DNA from: Acanthaster planci
Lineage: Eukaryota > Echinodermata > Asteroidea > Valvatida > Acanthasteridae
DNA: 64,000 nucleotides
Assembly: GCF_001949145.1 (NCBI RefSeq)
Contig: NW_019091600.1
Location: 259,990 to 323,989 of the forward strand
Direction: 5' to 3'
The notes beneath the pieces were generated by a model. That model was not told the DNA's origin. It saw only the letters and a list, made by a program, of their open reading frames with translations, and searched no databases. The position numbers were made by a program, and so were the translations under genes. Shown here in pieces: positions 29,401-44,400 of the stretch. The first letter of the stretch is position 1; every line of letters begins with the position of its first letter.

Positions 29401-32400
29401 TTGTAAAGTTGAAGTTCAAAAATAGACCTCAAAAGCTAAAAATGCTGAAATCGTAATGATTGTGTTGTATTGTTGTAATTTCAAAGGTCATCTAATACTA
29501 TAAACTGTGGGGTACAGGCATTCCCTTTAGCATGAATAATTATGTACACACAGTGTGTGTACACTAAATGATTCCTGGTTTCCTAGGACAACATGTGTTG
29601 AAACAAACATTTTGTCCCTACAAGTACAATGTAGGTCTCAACTTTCCTAACCAAAATAAAAACTGTTTCCACAATGAAGGTCAATCCACACATTTACAAT
29701 TACGCCTACCTAGAGTGGGTATTCTGTAGTTAAGAAAACTCGGTTAAAACACTCATTTTTCTTGCCCTTTGAACACTCTTTTAAGCTGACTTTGTTTTTA
29801 ATGGTATCCTCCATTGTTCCTCTTCCTGTGGCTACAAACAACCCTAACCCAAAATGCATCTACAGCTGTTTTCCTAGAAAGGGGGATAACCTTGTGTGGA
29901 CCTGGCTTGGTCCACACAAGGCTTACACAACCTGCATTACACAGACCTTTTTTGTTCTCAGGTCCACACTATGTAAGGTTGGTACATGGAGTACAAGAGG
30001 TACAAGCTTCAGTAAACAGCATTTCCATGGCAAGGTGATAATTTTAGGAGGTGAAAAGCAACAGAAGGTAAAAGTAGGACTGGGTAAGACCTGTCAACAC
30101 TGCCAATTTGAAGTCAAGACCGTCCCCTTGGAGTTCCCCGTTTGGGACTCAGAGCACGCCCACTCCTGGAGCTGTTTAAAATAATGGTTCTCAGGACTTA
30201 ATTGCAACAGACACAGCGGGATGGGGCCACAGGAAAGGTTCCATCCCTTACCTCTGAACTGGGCCGGGGTAACCTGGATTCTAGGCTCTAGAAACACAGA
30301 CCATAGAATATCTGAACAACCTGGCTACAGAATATGGTTTGTTGTTTGAGGAAATGAACAAATCACAACACAGAGATAATGTTTAATCAAGCATATTGTT
30401 GTGGTTGTTTACCACACATGTACATGCATGTATGCAATAACCTACTGGAGATTAAAACAATGAGTCAGTTCGATATCCCATTCATAAGTGACTTTGTCAC
30501 AAAGGCGAACGCGCCACGATTAGCAGGCTCTCATTGGACAATCGTTGAAGTTGCACGTTAACTTCTGGTTCCATGATTCCATGTAAACGGAGATCAATGC
30601 AGGTAACCCTATGCGTGGTGCACGTGTGCAGTGGGCATGGTTTAAACTGAAGTGACGTCACATTTACGAACCGGATTTCAAATATCAAAGTCTTTTGGAA
30701 CAAAGCGTGCATATTAGTCGGAATATGGTTGCGCTGATAAGACAGACTATGACATGTGTGCGTAGCTGTTCACGAATAGCTTCATAGTCGACATGCTTAA
30801 TGGGATATTGAACTGGCTCATTATCACCCAATGTAACGCATTGTGACCACACATGTTCATGTGCAACATGTGACCACACATGCCTAATCCATGTTGTGCA
30901 GACAGGGTGCATAAATGGGCAATTTGGAATGATGACTACATTGCATGAACGATTCATGGTTTTGACCATCTGGTCAACCACTTGGAACCAGACCTAGGGC
31001 GTGGATGCACCATTGGTTATCAATTTTCAGTGTAGAGGGAACCATTCACATGAAAGTAAACTGTATGAACTGTCACTGACCATGAACGCAGCAAGAGTTG
31101 CAGCTACCGTAACAGTGAGATAGGAATTTTACAAAAAGTCCAACTGGGGCCATTAGGGTGTGGTTGCACTGCATACAAGCATTGTCAAAAAGCAATCAAA
31201 CTTTAGTTTGCACCTGAACTTGCCCAAGTATCAGCATTTTAGATCCAGCATGTGTCCAATGTACCTGTACAGGTGTACATGTAATTCCCAGGGTACTTTC
31301 ATTTGAAACTTCCCCAATCCTTTGAAGTCCATCACTGTACAGGAAACCTTTGTAATTAGACCTTCCTGAAGCATCAAGTCCCACTTAAAAGCTACAATGA
31401 CTAGGTTTTTCGAACTTTTCCCAATCCTTCAAAATTTTCTCACAGAGAATTTTGATCTAGAAAAGTAAAGGTTAGGTTTTGCCAGTCCTGCAACATACCA
31501 GAATTGTCAAACTTGATGACCTCATTCATGTGGAAAGCCACAAATGAAGTGAAAAAAGAAACCAGGAAAAATCACTCTGACAAAACCTCAAAAATGCTTA
31601 CGTGTATACTGAAGAACAATGCAGTATGGAGCATGTCAATTTTTCACATCCATGAAAATCTGGAGAAGTCACAATGTTTCCCACATTCATATGTGACAAG
31701 TATTTTAATCCAAGCGCTGATACCGTTATGTTCACATATCGCAAACAATACTGCAAAGAGAACTGAAGTATGAACATGACTGATCATATACTGTACATAT
31801 TCATAAGGCTGCACGTCTGTAAATGGTACCTTGTGAATGTGTATTCTATTGTGAATTGGAATTGAAAGTGAGATTGGTAATGGCAATCACACCATCTTAT
31901 CTGCGTTCCTAAGAAAGGTATGCAACATTATCAAGTAGCCAGGTTAAAGGGGCTCTGTCGCTAACCAACTGGAATAACTAGTATTCAACTTTCTGTTGAA
32001 AGTGCCCCTGGAAAGACATTATGTGCGCAACAAATATAGGATAAGATTAATCACAGAATTGCGACAGTGAATGTACATGTGCGTCAGTGTAGGGGCAAAA
32101 AACCCTTTACTGAAATTAACATCTTCCTGGCGCAAAGTACATGTACATTTTGAAATAGTTTGCGGTAGCTGCTGCTACATCTACGGCCGACCCAAGCAAG
32201 CTCAGTGGTTGAGTGGTTCAGACGTCTGCATCAGTAAGCAGGAGGTTGTGAGTTCGAGTCTCACCTGAGTAAGCTTGTTTGGAATTTTTTTTGTAAGCTC
32301 TTGGACAAGTGTTATGAATATACAGTGTTATGAATATACAGTGTTATGAATATACAGTGTTATGAATATACAGTGTTATGAATATACAGTGTTATGAATA

Positions 32401-35400
32401 TACATCAGAGTAAGGGCAAAAAAACGTTATTGAAATTAATCACAAAGCAAATGAAGCAATTTTTTGTGGCTGTGCTGGCTTTGAGTCTCAAATTTGTTAC
32501 AAGAGACTGAACTACATGTAAATCATTCAAAATCAAGCAAAATTGCTCATATGACATAAATGTACATGTATCCTCCAATTTATTCCATTAGTTTCTGGCA
32601 AATTACTTTAAAAGTCAGTTTAAATTAAATTTTTAGAATCTAGCTCACAGTTTTATGGGTGTTGATGAGGTGGACGTAACATTTGACGTTGTGGATGTCG
32701 CTCTTGTTCACAAATGATTACAAAATTGAAGACTACATTTCAGTAATGTCAATTTTCCACCACAAAACGTAAGGTGTACCACTTAAAACATTTCATGATG
32801 CATGCCCACAGACAGGTTTGTCAGATGAACTTGTTTTTACGTTGAAGATAACCATCTGTGGTTGCTACATGTAACAAATTAAGGCCAGGACAACTGGTTG
32901 CTCATTTGTTTCCTTCTTTATTCCCAGTCTGTTTTTTTAAATCACAAGGAAAGCAGAGAAAAGTTGCTGTGGTGAACTGGGCAAAAACTTTACATCAATC
33001 AACAGAAACCATCAGAAAACAGGTGTGTTAAAGGTAATGATCACTGTAATCATGATAAATACAAGTGAAAGTGGTAATCTGCAATTGTCCTTTCACTGCC
33101 CCAAAAAACAAAACCAAGTATTATTTTAGAAATGTGAAAGTTAACACTGACATCCCATGCAGCTGGTGCAAGGATGCAGCAGGACAGCATATTTGTTTGT
33201 TTTTTCATCAAGTGTGAGAGTGACAACTGAACGGCGCCGCATCTGTGACATCACAAGTTGTACTTTGCTTTCACATTCACAGGAACCAACCAAGGCTCTA
33301 CCCTCCATGCCATCTGTTGGCAAAAGGTTAGCCCCCCAAAAACTGGAAGTACGGTAGATTTAATGGAAACCCCCGAGATTCAAAGAGACAAATCATTACT
33401 GAAAACTTTCTATTGTAACTGTTCTCCCCTGGTGATGGGCCAAGTGATTAGCGCTTGTGATTCCAATCACAGGACTTGAGGTTCAAATCCAACAGCTGGA
33501 TACATGATGTAATCATGGCTTAGTAACATCAACCCATACATGTACTTGTCTCTCTCCAAAATACCTTAGACCACTAAATCCCAATATATCCTAGACACTG
33601 CTACACACACACCAGGATGTTTGGTCATCCTAAAAGTCTACCAATTGTTACATTCTGTATAATTAAATACTCACCTGAGTCAAACTCAACAATCAAGAAA
33701 ATCACTCACCTGTGCTCTTTATGTGACACAATCCTTTTATCTTTACACCAAAGGCAGTGTGTCTGCTAATGAACCAGTGTCAGATTTAGTTTTCTCTCAT
33801 GCATGTGTGTACACATGATCCGCAACAACAATGTAACACTTGTAAATCTGTAATAGCATGCTGTATACATGTACATGTGTGTGTATTCACATCAAAAGTG
33901 GGAGATAACATTGCGATATACACAGGATGTTCCCCTCAGCAACTGTTGGGCAATCTGCTGGTCTGTTGAGCAGTTCTTCTCTTTTCACATAACACTACAT
34001 TGCAGATTTCCCTTTCCTGTTGACCTTTCACCCTCGGAGCTTAACTTGCACTTGATAAACACCAAAGCAAAATTGTGCACATGACTGTTACCCTTGACAT
34101 GCCTTTCTGTGTTAGGGTAATAATGAAAAAATGGAAAAGTTATTTCTGCCATACTTTTAATACTTAAATGTATAAATTTGGAGTTATGGCATTTTCTTAT
34201 CACAATGTCATCTATGTTGTCGGCCTCAAGCAGAAGCCTCTCCATCAGCAGTTGAAAAGAGCCATATTGGGGGGAAGCGTTCATTTTGTGGGTAGCAATG
34301 CGACCACAATGCGTGCACTGCACTGTCATATGTGAACCAGTGAAGTGTAGTTCCGATTAAAGCAGGCTCCATTGCTAAGAAAACTTGATCCTCTCCTCTC
34401 TTGGTCCAGATCAAGTTTCAAAGAGTTGAACAGATTTTCTAACATTTTGGAACCAGACTGTGAGCTTTGCTTGAATGTAATTTCCCACATATTTGCCATT
34501 TCCCATTTCCTCTTTTCAAATAGTAATCTATTTAAGAACCAAATACTCTGCAGTACTACATACATTAATGTTACCTTTCATGAAATGATGAATGAGAAGG
34601 CTACGGCTGGGGCTGCATATACTTGATCACCCTCGACTTGGTGGATTTAGTCTTAAAAATCATATGGTTAATCCTGATGATTACAAGATATTACAAGGAA
34701 CCTTCCAAGCAATGGACAGATATATGGTGCCTTGTGGAGACCCAGGGGAATGGGATGCATAGGTCTTCACAAGGAAGGTAAATAGGTCTCCACGAGGATT
34801 TCATGAAACTCATATTTGAAAATCGTTCAAAAGGGAGAAAAGTTTAATGAGTAAAAAATCTGTAGCAAATTGAAGTGCTATATAAAGGACATTTGGTGAA
34901 AACTTCAGCCCAGGATGGTGATTCACATTGAAATGGGGACATTTTGAAAACATTGTTTCACACATGAGTACATGAAAACATAGCCATGTCTCCACAAGGA
35001 TACAGATTTCGGTATGAGTGTACGCTTGTTTGTGTGAGAGCCTCTATTTATAAATACATGAATGTACATGTATCAAGGAAAACCTAGTATCTAAGGAGCA
35101 CGTAGGTCTGGCCAACTATAACCTTATCCAGGGTAAGATATTTTCTCCAAAAAAATCTTACTTGGCTAATCTGAATGTACATATATGTCTGTGATGATCC
35201 AATGTCTTGAGACTACATATATGTAATCCCCATAATTGAAACCCTGTGTTCAGGCCTGATAAAAAAGACCAACCTACGGTATGTACATGTCTTTCCAATC
35301 AAACCGGTACATGTAAAATGCAGCCCTCAAGACCATGTCAAGAGGGATGGCAGACCAGTGTGTTTATTTTAATGTGGAACTAAGTTGTTTCATTATAACA

Positions 35401-38400
35401 AGAACATTGTATGAAGCCACCATTTACATATTATGAATGCAGACACAACTCTGAACTTCAATTTCTGGGGTATTCATTATCAGTAAAGTACGATTTCCTT
35501 TGATACTGTGGTTTAATTTCCGACACATCCTGTGCAACGTCAGATTTGTACCAATCAAAACAAGAGCTGGTGCTGGATGGGCATTGGCCAATTCAAATAA
35601 GGAAACCCCATAAAAAATGTGATGTCAGCTAATCCCCTGTACACGGCATGTCATGCCAGATGGCACAAATTGTCTGCACAAAAAGTCTGCTGACTTGAAC
35701 CATCTTAAGTCTTTCTTCTTTTTCGTTTCTCTTTCTCCCTTGTTCTTTATTGTTTTGGTAGGCAAGCTAATTTTAGATGCCCCACTTGAGGTTGCATCAG
35801 GTCCAGGCAGTTTGCTCAAATTCTGGGAACCCAGGAAATACTGCATGCTTAGATCTGTTGACACCAGGCCAAACAGGAGGGATACACAGGTTGTGAAGCA
35901 AAAAAACAGACCAGCAAAGTTCATACACATCCAAGTTCAAGCAATCCTGATTTATGACCTTTGCTGTTCTCAAATCAGTTTGCTGTGGGTGTTAGTGTAA
36001 AGGCCACAAGGCAGAGAATGAAACACCACGAGAAACATGAAGTTTAAGATCATTGTTTAAAGGCAAGAGAATTCCATCAGTTGATATCAGTGGTTTGCAA
36101 AATGATGTAGATTCGTGGAGAGTTTGGAACCCATTTGCTTCATAAAAATTCTCCAAGGAACAAGGAAGTGATCGATGTCTCCAGCAAACCCCCTAAATGG
36201 CTTCCCTTCAACCAGAAAAGAAATTATGCTGTTTAAAGAAGAAGGAAATTGCACGGATCAAATGGCACAAGTAACATCAGGAGAGGTGATTCTCCTGTGA
36301 AAACTTGAAAGGGCAAAGAGAGACATTTCTGTAATTTTACAAGTTGTTTAAATTTTCCAGACATTTGGAAATTGCTGATGTGTGAATATCTGTACTGTAA
36401 TTTCAATATTTCCTCGTTCTCTTTCCTCTAACTCAGCCAATCAACTAGGGCAAAGTTGGCGAGTGTATTAACCTCTTAGGTGCCAGGTGTAACATGCATT
36501 TTGCAGAGTGATGTCAACCTAACACAAACTGAGAGCAACCAACAAGTGTCGGGCTGATGTCAGAAAAGCATTTCTTGGAGAAGAGAAAGTTGGAGAATTG
36601 GATGATAACGTCAAAGGTACACTGACCAGAGAATTGGATGATAACCTCAAAGGTACACTGACCTAGGAAATTCCTAATCCCCTCCCAAGTTGAAGAGTAT
36701 CCAAGACCAGGAAAAGAACGGCAACCAGTTGCACAGCTACTGACTGTTTTCTGTATGGGAGCTTCTTATATCAATTCCTTTTTTTTCAACAATCCAGTCT
36801 TTAGTACAAGATAGCCTTTGACTGAAAAGTTTCTTGGCAAATCCACAGCCTTTTGATTTTTTGAGATTCTGATACATAGATAACACAGAATGGTATGCAA
36901 ACTGTTCATGTGAATGGAAGATTCTGCATCCCTTTCGTGCATGCCTACTGAGGGCGCTGCAAAGTCTACCCATGGGTCACATTAGGGCTATGACTGGAAT
37001 ACCAAGTCTCTCCATGGCAGCCATTTGAAAGTGGCTTCAACCATTTTCCATTGACACAGGTGTTATTGCTACATGTAGCCACAGCCATGCTCGGCCAATT
37101 GGCTGAAGAAAAGCACCCATGGAATACACTGAATGACCGTGTACAAACTCACATGAACGGTGTACAGCACTAGACTTCAGTCAGTGTGCAAGTGAGAGTC
37201 TGGAGGTACATGTACATGTATGAACCTGGCAATGTTTGATTGCTGAATTTTCTCACTAAAGGGCCTTAACATGCATAAATGCCCAAGTTTTTGGAAATGC
37301 TGGGCAACATTGAAACTGATCTCTTTTTTCAGAAATGTTTTCCTTTTTTGTGGTGGGGTGCTGTGAGTAGTTTTCAATTCTACTTCAAGTTCTGCATGAG
37401 TTACATCTGTCACTTGACTGAAAGTCTATTAGTGTTCCAAATTTAAAGCCAAGCAGGCCATGGGACGAGCCCCTGGTGACCTGACGGATGTACATTCAGA
37501 ACTACTCATGCCCTCACTCCCATCCCCCAAAAATCAACCACACCCCTACCCAAAGAGACTGGTTCTACCCCTCCCTGGCCCCCTGAAATAAATTAACTGG
37601 TAAAAAAACATGTACCACCTCAAGAAAAATGTACCCCATACATTTTTATCCATGTCACTTAAGAAGAAACATGCAACTTGATCATGAATTACAGAAACTC
37701 ATTTGATATGCTTCTTTTGACTTGTTTTCCAAAATATCTAGAAATTACTATGGCTAATTCCATGAAGAGATGGACAAAGTTTAAAATGGAAATTGAACAC
37801 ATCTTGAGAAATGCTGGTACAAGCATCACAACCACAAATAAGGTATCAAATTAAACAAAACAAGAAGATGCTTCACGTTATCAGTGTGCTTATGAGATGG
37901 TATTCATTTAAGCATGTTTTGGGGGCTAAAATCATGGTTCTAAGTACCCATTTTGCCACCTTGTTTTAATTAACAAGGTGCAATTTTTTAACATTAGGTC
38001 AAAGAAAAATGTTTTTATTCGGTGCCAAAAGAACCATTTTGTTTGATTGTCAGTTCTTCCGTGTTTCAACTTGTGCCAAAGATGGGTGGACACATTTTAA
38101 CGTAACTAACATTACTAACCAAGATCACTGGGCATGCTTTAACTGATTAGAGAAATTGAGAAATGATACACATCAAAACATATGTGACATTGTGAGTCAG
38201 TAGGCAAGTACAGAAATGATGTCAGTTTACTCAACAGTAACCCACATGAGGAAACTTTCTTTGCACAGGCTTTTTTATCCTTGTCCATTTTTTGTAGTGT
38301 GACTAACCAAGATACGTTTCTAACTACAGGTCAGAAATCAAGTTTCAGTGAATTTGCTTATGGCTAGATAGCAGGTCTTAATAAGATGTGTAGATACTGA

Positions 38401-41400
38401 TAGCACTGATTTGGTGAAACTCATCCTTACAAATGTTGATACAGGAGCCCCAAGAACAATGCAACAAGAAAATGTTATGAAGCTAACCACAGAAATGCCC
38501 ATTCAGTGACTTCACTGTCCAGTGGCACTCTGCACACACAGCCCGTAAAGTATCAAAGACCAAAAGGTACAAAAAATAACACCACAAGTGGACTCGTTGC
38601 TAAGACCTACGTGGATCTGTGCGTGGGCAGACTGACACTGAGTTTAACCAATTCCCACTTATCACTAATGTACATTAATTTTTTGTGCATTTGGCGTACA
38701 CAGCAAACATGTATTTGAACTCCTTATTAAACTACACACAAGATCGCATTTGTGATTGGGAATTTCTTGTCAAGGATTTTTTCAAAGCCAGACATTGAAG
38801 TAATAATTTTGACATTATGCAACTTGTTGACTTACTCACTGCATTATTCCCATGATACTCTGAGAAAATATAAGGAAGCCTTGATAACCTCGGTTTAAAC
38901 AACACACCATACTTCAAGTTGCTTTCAAATTACATCAACATGCAAAAAATTATCTTCTGGGTCACTGTGTCTGATCTGGCTTAAATCTTTTTCAGCAAAA
39001 GCACCCCTTAGCCGAGTCAAAACAGTCAGAGCAGGGCCTATCAGGGTACAGTTTGATAACTTTTTGTATATCGCCTTGTGCGCTCATCAAATTTGCGAGC
39101 TTGAAACGAGCCTAATCCTCAGCATTACAGAATGCGAGCCTACTTCCTGGACAGGCCTAAGCTCTCCCAACAGTCTTCAAATCATCTGTGCCTAGTGCTT
39201 GCCAGCAATGACTGATTGCATGAATCGGTCAGATCAGTGTAAGATCCTCGTCCCCAATTACTGCCTTATTCTCTTTTCACTTGTTTGTGCCCAAAAAAGG
39301 CTTGTGCCCCTTCTTGAAAAGAAATGCTTTAATGATCAGTGTATCAGAAAATCTGTTTCTTGGTGATACAGGAAAAAGGCAAGTGAGATAAGAGAATGCT
39401 GACAAGTTAGATTTTTGCAAACTCACCATGTTGAACAACACTGATGTTAGTGACCTCAGATTTTGGGATATGATCTTTTCCCAAAGCTAGCAGAAACACA
39501 GGCTACACCAGTGATGTAAATGTATAATGTATGTGCACATAATGCAGGGTATCTAATTTCTTTATGAAATGCGGGAAGATTTTTCTCCACTTGGTAGCAT
39601 TTGCATCTGTTGACAATGATCAATTCGACTGGAGTTGGATTTGAACCTCTGACCTAAGGAATGTTATACTGGTGCTCTGGCAGCTGGATCATCAAGCCTT
39701 CAGTTGGTGGTTTACATGGCTTTAGTTGCAAGCAACTGTGTAACAACACCAGAAGGTCAAAGTTGTAGGCACAAAAATATTGCCTGATGTAAACAAGACT
39801 GAGAGACTTACCCACACAGAAAGCGAAGGACTGAATCTCGCCATATTCCTCCTTTATGAAGCACTGCTCCAGGACCACAACCCCCTGGGGCTCTGATAAG
39901 AGGTCGCGACCTTTGAAGTAGAAAAGGAGGTTCCCCCTCAGACGACACCATCTTTCACTGTAAACTGAAGTGGGACAGAAATAAAAACTAATAAAAACAC
40001 CAGCCATAAACAGTCTGTCCACTGTGTGGTAAGTTTCAAGTCTAGTGACAAACTAAGTTAATTTCTCATCTACACATCTTTCCTTTTTCCCATTGGCATT
40101 GATTGTTTCATGTTCTTTCATTGGTAATAGATCGTGACTTTGGTTCTTGCAAAATCAGTTGTACATGTGGGCACATCCTAATGGACAGGGTGACAGTGCC
40201 TTCAGACACAAAGTATCGGCAAGAGTTAATAGAAAATCCATCCATCATCTTTCCAAAAAATGTGTCATTTTCAATAGGTCTTCCTCCTCCAAATCCTCAC
40301 AAATCTTGGACAGGATTTTTTTTTATGGCCTTGTATACCTATTCACATTTTAAAAATCTTCACTGACACGTCTTTGTGTTTCAGTGGAATCAGTGGTCTT
40401 GCTCATATTACATAGTATCCCACTGAGACTGATACAGTGACTTCATTTGTAGTGTGGGTACAAAAGAACGAACATGTTTAAGCATTTACTGTTTTTAGAG
40501 AATATAAAATAGCCAGAGACATGGTATTGCTATTCTAGATTGCAGACTCAGAGTTGTTTCTAGAATTCTGTCAACTGCATGGGCCTAGCACCGGACTAGA
40601 TAGGTAGCCAGAGGTATTTGAATGTCTACAATAACACGCCTTGCCCTGAATGGTTCACATATACTATTTCTGCATGCAAACAAACAGGTGTTCAGTGCTC
40701 AACACAACAACATGCACATACAAGTATCATTTGTGGGCCAATCAGGGATATGAAATCTGCATACACTTTTGGACATCATGGGATGATAAGCATGTTGTGT
40801 TCATTCCAGGCGCTCGTTGTTGTACCGTTGCCTCCACATTCGATGATCCCTACAAAAGAATTCCTCTGACACGCACGTCTCGCCCACAGGAAATTTGCAC
40901 TCACATAGGGAAGGAAAAGTCAGCATGGATTCTGGATACCCACTATTTATAGGCAGCTATCCTATAAAAAGGCATGAAACTAATCTCTCTAGGGGATTCC
41001 CCGCTTTTTTTCTGACTAGGATGTGCCTTCAAAACAACAAAAAAGAAAATGTGGAGTAATGTGCTAGATAACAGGCATGCGTGGTATGTATGCAACATGA
41101 CTGCTGGTATGGCCCAAGTTCCAAATTAGACAACTTTTGGGTCAAGTGCAAAATTCAATTTCTTGCACTACTGTCAGATAAGTAACCCAGATGAAAGAGA
41201 ATACTTATTGGGCATGATTGGCCCATTTTTATCACTGGAAAAAGAGTCCTGGCTGGTTAAGAATTAAAGGAATGGCAGGTGCAAATGTTGAGTAGACTGC
41301 ACAGAGATGTAAACATGGAAATGTTCCAGTACATTCTGCAGTGCATCTTGGTGCAATGCATAGTCCAAATCTATCCATGATTATGCCCATGTCAGAAAGT

Positions 41401-44400
41401 ATGCTCACAGTGAAGTCAGGTTAAGTCAGTTCTAGGGACCATTTTGACAAAAATGCAGACAAGAACAAAATGGCTCAAAAACAGCCAGAAACCTCAAACA
41501 GGCAATATAATTCCATGATCATGATGTTCAGACTGGCACCTTTTGTTGCTATGCAAATCTACGAACTTGGCCCTAAATTAGACAGGGCAGTATCTCAACG
41601 TGTATGTTGAATAGCTCGCAAGTAAAAAGTCAATCTTTGAAAACTCACTGATGGGCCTCTTACAACTGGGATATTAATCAAAGTGCCTTGGAGGGGAGTA
41701 GAACATTTAAAGGCTGCAATTTGGACGAATAGGTTGGACTTGGTGGAGTATTTGTCAGGTATGCTGAAGTTGCTGGTTCAAATCCTGCTTCGATGAACTT
41801 TTTTTTCTCAACTGACAAAAATGTTGCTATGAAGTGCACCAGCATTTCCCCTTCATGATGTATATCCTACATGTAATCTCTGGATTTTTCTGGAGGAAAT
41901 TTATCAGATTTTTGGGCCAGCTTAAGAAAAATTTAAATTGTCTTCACTAAGCTCCTTTTATCAGGCTCACTGGTTTACAGTTGCACATAAATACCAAAGA
42001 ATCTTTAATTTTATAACCAAAGAATTTTAAAATTCATTATCAGGAATTTGTAATCAGGTATTCACAACAAGACGTGCACACTGAGAACTAGATTTTTTGC
42101 CTTGGTGGTGCTTTGTCCTTCAAGTCATTCCCCCCTCTCCCTGTCTCTTCACATCCCCATCTGCTCTGCATTGTCTTTTCCTGGGGAAGCTATGCTTAGG
42201 GGGTGGGTAGGGAAGGGGCTTATTAGGACATTGTTCCTCTTAGTGTCAGTTAAGGTTAGCTCGTTCCGGGGCTGGCGGAATCTGCTAAGGGCTCCTGCAA
42301 AGTCAACAAATACAAGAGCAGCCTGGCTTGACGAGGCACACTCGTGAATGCTTGGATATCTGCTACACACGTCACAAGTTGGCTGACGGTGAGGTATGGG
42401 GGGGGGAATGTCACAACCAATACCAATCATGATGCCAGGCATTGTGGGAGAGAATATGGAGGTCACATGATGACCCAGATGAAGAGCTGAACTGAGTGGC
42501 AACACTTGATCATCAGATACTTTGGGAGAAGTCAATATCCAAAGAAATGAAAAGTTAACAAGAGTAAAGAGAAAAGGCAATTGAGTGACTTGAGATCAAG
42601 ACTACCATTTCATTGCCAAGGGGCTGTAATTAGTCTTTCATTTCACCTGCTTTTTTTTATCCCAAAACACACTCCATAGCCCATAATCAACCTTTTTTGT
42701 TTTCAACAAATACGACATTTATGTAATTTCTGATGTTCTAAAGACCCCTTGGCTAAAGAATGTTTGGCCCTTTAATTTCTTCCACAGCCAAGTCTACTGC
42801 TCCTCAGCATGGCAGAAAGCAGAAAATTAACAAGGCATGTGGTAAAACACTAATGCCCTTCACAATATCTGTTTAAACCAAATGATTCTGACAATTTGTT
42901 TCACAAATACATGTATGCAGTCCAAAAAGGCTTTTGTTGTTTGACACTACTAAGACCATACTTTTTCTTCTGATCTCTACTTCAACAGCGAAATACTCAC
43001 ACCATGTACTTCACAAAATGACCAATTGTTCAGAGATTACATATAAACACAAAATGCCATGCAAGTTGTCACCAGGAACATCAGCTTGTCCATGAAAATG
43101 AAAAAGATTGAGGTGTTGAGCCATTTCTGCTCAACACCCTTTATTCTGATCAGAGGTGACTGCAGGAGGGAAGCAATCTTAAACTGGGGTGATAATGGCC
43201 AGATGAAAACAACTGTTTTTTCCTCAGTCCAACACCTGTGTTAAGTATATCCCTCTGCTTTTTCTCAAGGATTACCTCAGTTAATTCTAAACATCCTTTG
43301 CCTGGGTAGCATGGCCTACATTTCTGTTTTGAGCTAGGAAAGTACAAGGAGGATATATTTCCTTTTGGGCACATCTGGTGTGATTAGTGGAAAGCAAAGT
43401 CTAAAAGACTCCTGAAGAGGATGGGCTCCAGTTGGATTTCATTGGTCTGAAAAGTGAGAGAAGGAGTTTTGGTTCCACTATCAGGTTCTGTTGGATTAAG
43501 GAGGCTTCCTGTTTCTCGTACTTGAAAACTAGTATACCTAGCTCAAAATTCTATGTCTGTAACCCTTGAAATGTCTTGCTTGTGGCTTTAATTATTTTAT
43601 GCGGCAAATCAATGTGGATTGAAGCTCACTGCAGTTTGTGGCTCACAGCAACTACCAATGTGACCGTGGCTTGTGGTTTATAATGGCTTATGACACACAT
43701 GAAGATAATTATGCATCTTAACCACTCAGTGCCGGGCAGCCCCCTAACAGAGACATTGGCTTTATATGCATGGCCGGGGTGCCCGAAATCGGAAAAAGGA
43801 ACTGGGCCTTATAACAAAAGACTGGGAATTGCCAACATTTTTCAGCATAAAGTGTTGGCATTAGCGGAGGTAATTTTGAAACAGTATACCACTGTTTGAG
43901 GCATTCAGTGCCAACGGATTATCAATGGGGACAAAAGTGCTTGAGTGCTCCAGCACTCCAGTGATGAGTGATACAGTGGTGCTGCACGCTAATCTGGCCG
44001 CATGTATAAAGACACCACTGCCACTTCGCAACACACTGGGCCAATTTCGTTAACAAAAGAAATTATGCAACACTGCACAATTGTGGGCTCTCTATACCTT
44101 AGGCTTGGCTGCAATACCAGGGCATCAATGGAGGTGCCTGTCAGATTAGAGAGCCACCAGACAGTTATTTGTGTGGGTGTAAGCGTCCAGTAAATGAAGT
44201 TATGAATTTTTGAAGAATTTGAAAATGAAAAATTACCCAGCAAGTCATCCCGCATGTGCAAACTCCACCCCACAGGAAGTGGTTAATGCAGCTTGGCGCT
44301 CAAGGTAGCCTGCATCATTTCAAACTTTATGGTGGCTTATGATTCACACTATCTGGACTCATCATTACATCAGCTTGGTAGTATACTTGCATTGATCTTA

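Larger units (their letters stand above)
28415..39811. other. INPP4 intron 2 (11.4 kb), repeats only
   Basis: The longest intron, splitting the PH domain between exons 2 and 3. It holds a hairpin at 29890-29921, a CRE/CCAAT patch near 30530-30660, SINE pieces near 32071-32440, 33420-33500 and 39600-39660, dispersed repeat B (34195-34350) and a 35-bp duplication near 36595-36663. No exon or other gene is recognised. Confidence 0.6.

Noticed and set aside
32180-32270. tRNA gene
   Set aside because: A and B boxes are present but the cloverleaf does not close and the same unit with the same tail occurs at 63.7 kb, so it is a SINE.
42149-42580. 144-codon open frame on the minus strand in intron 1
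   Set aside because: Composition is low complexity and Pro/Ser-rich, with no domain, and it is not needed for INPP4 phase.
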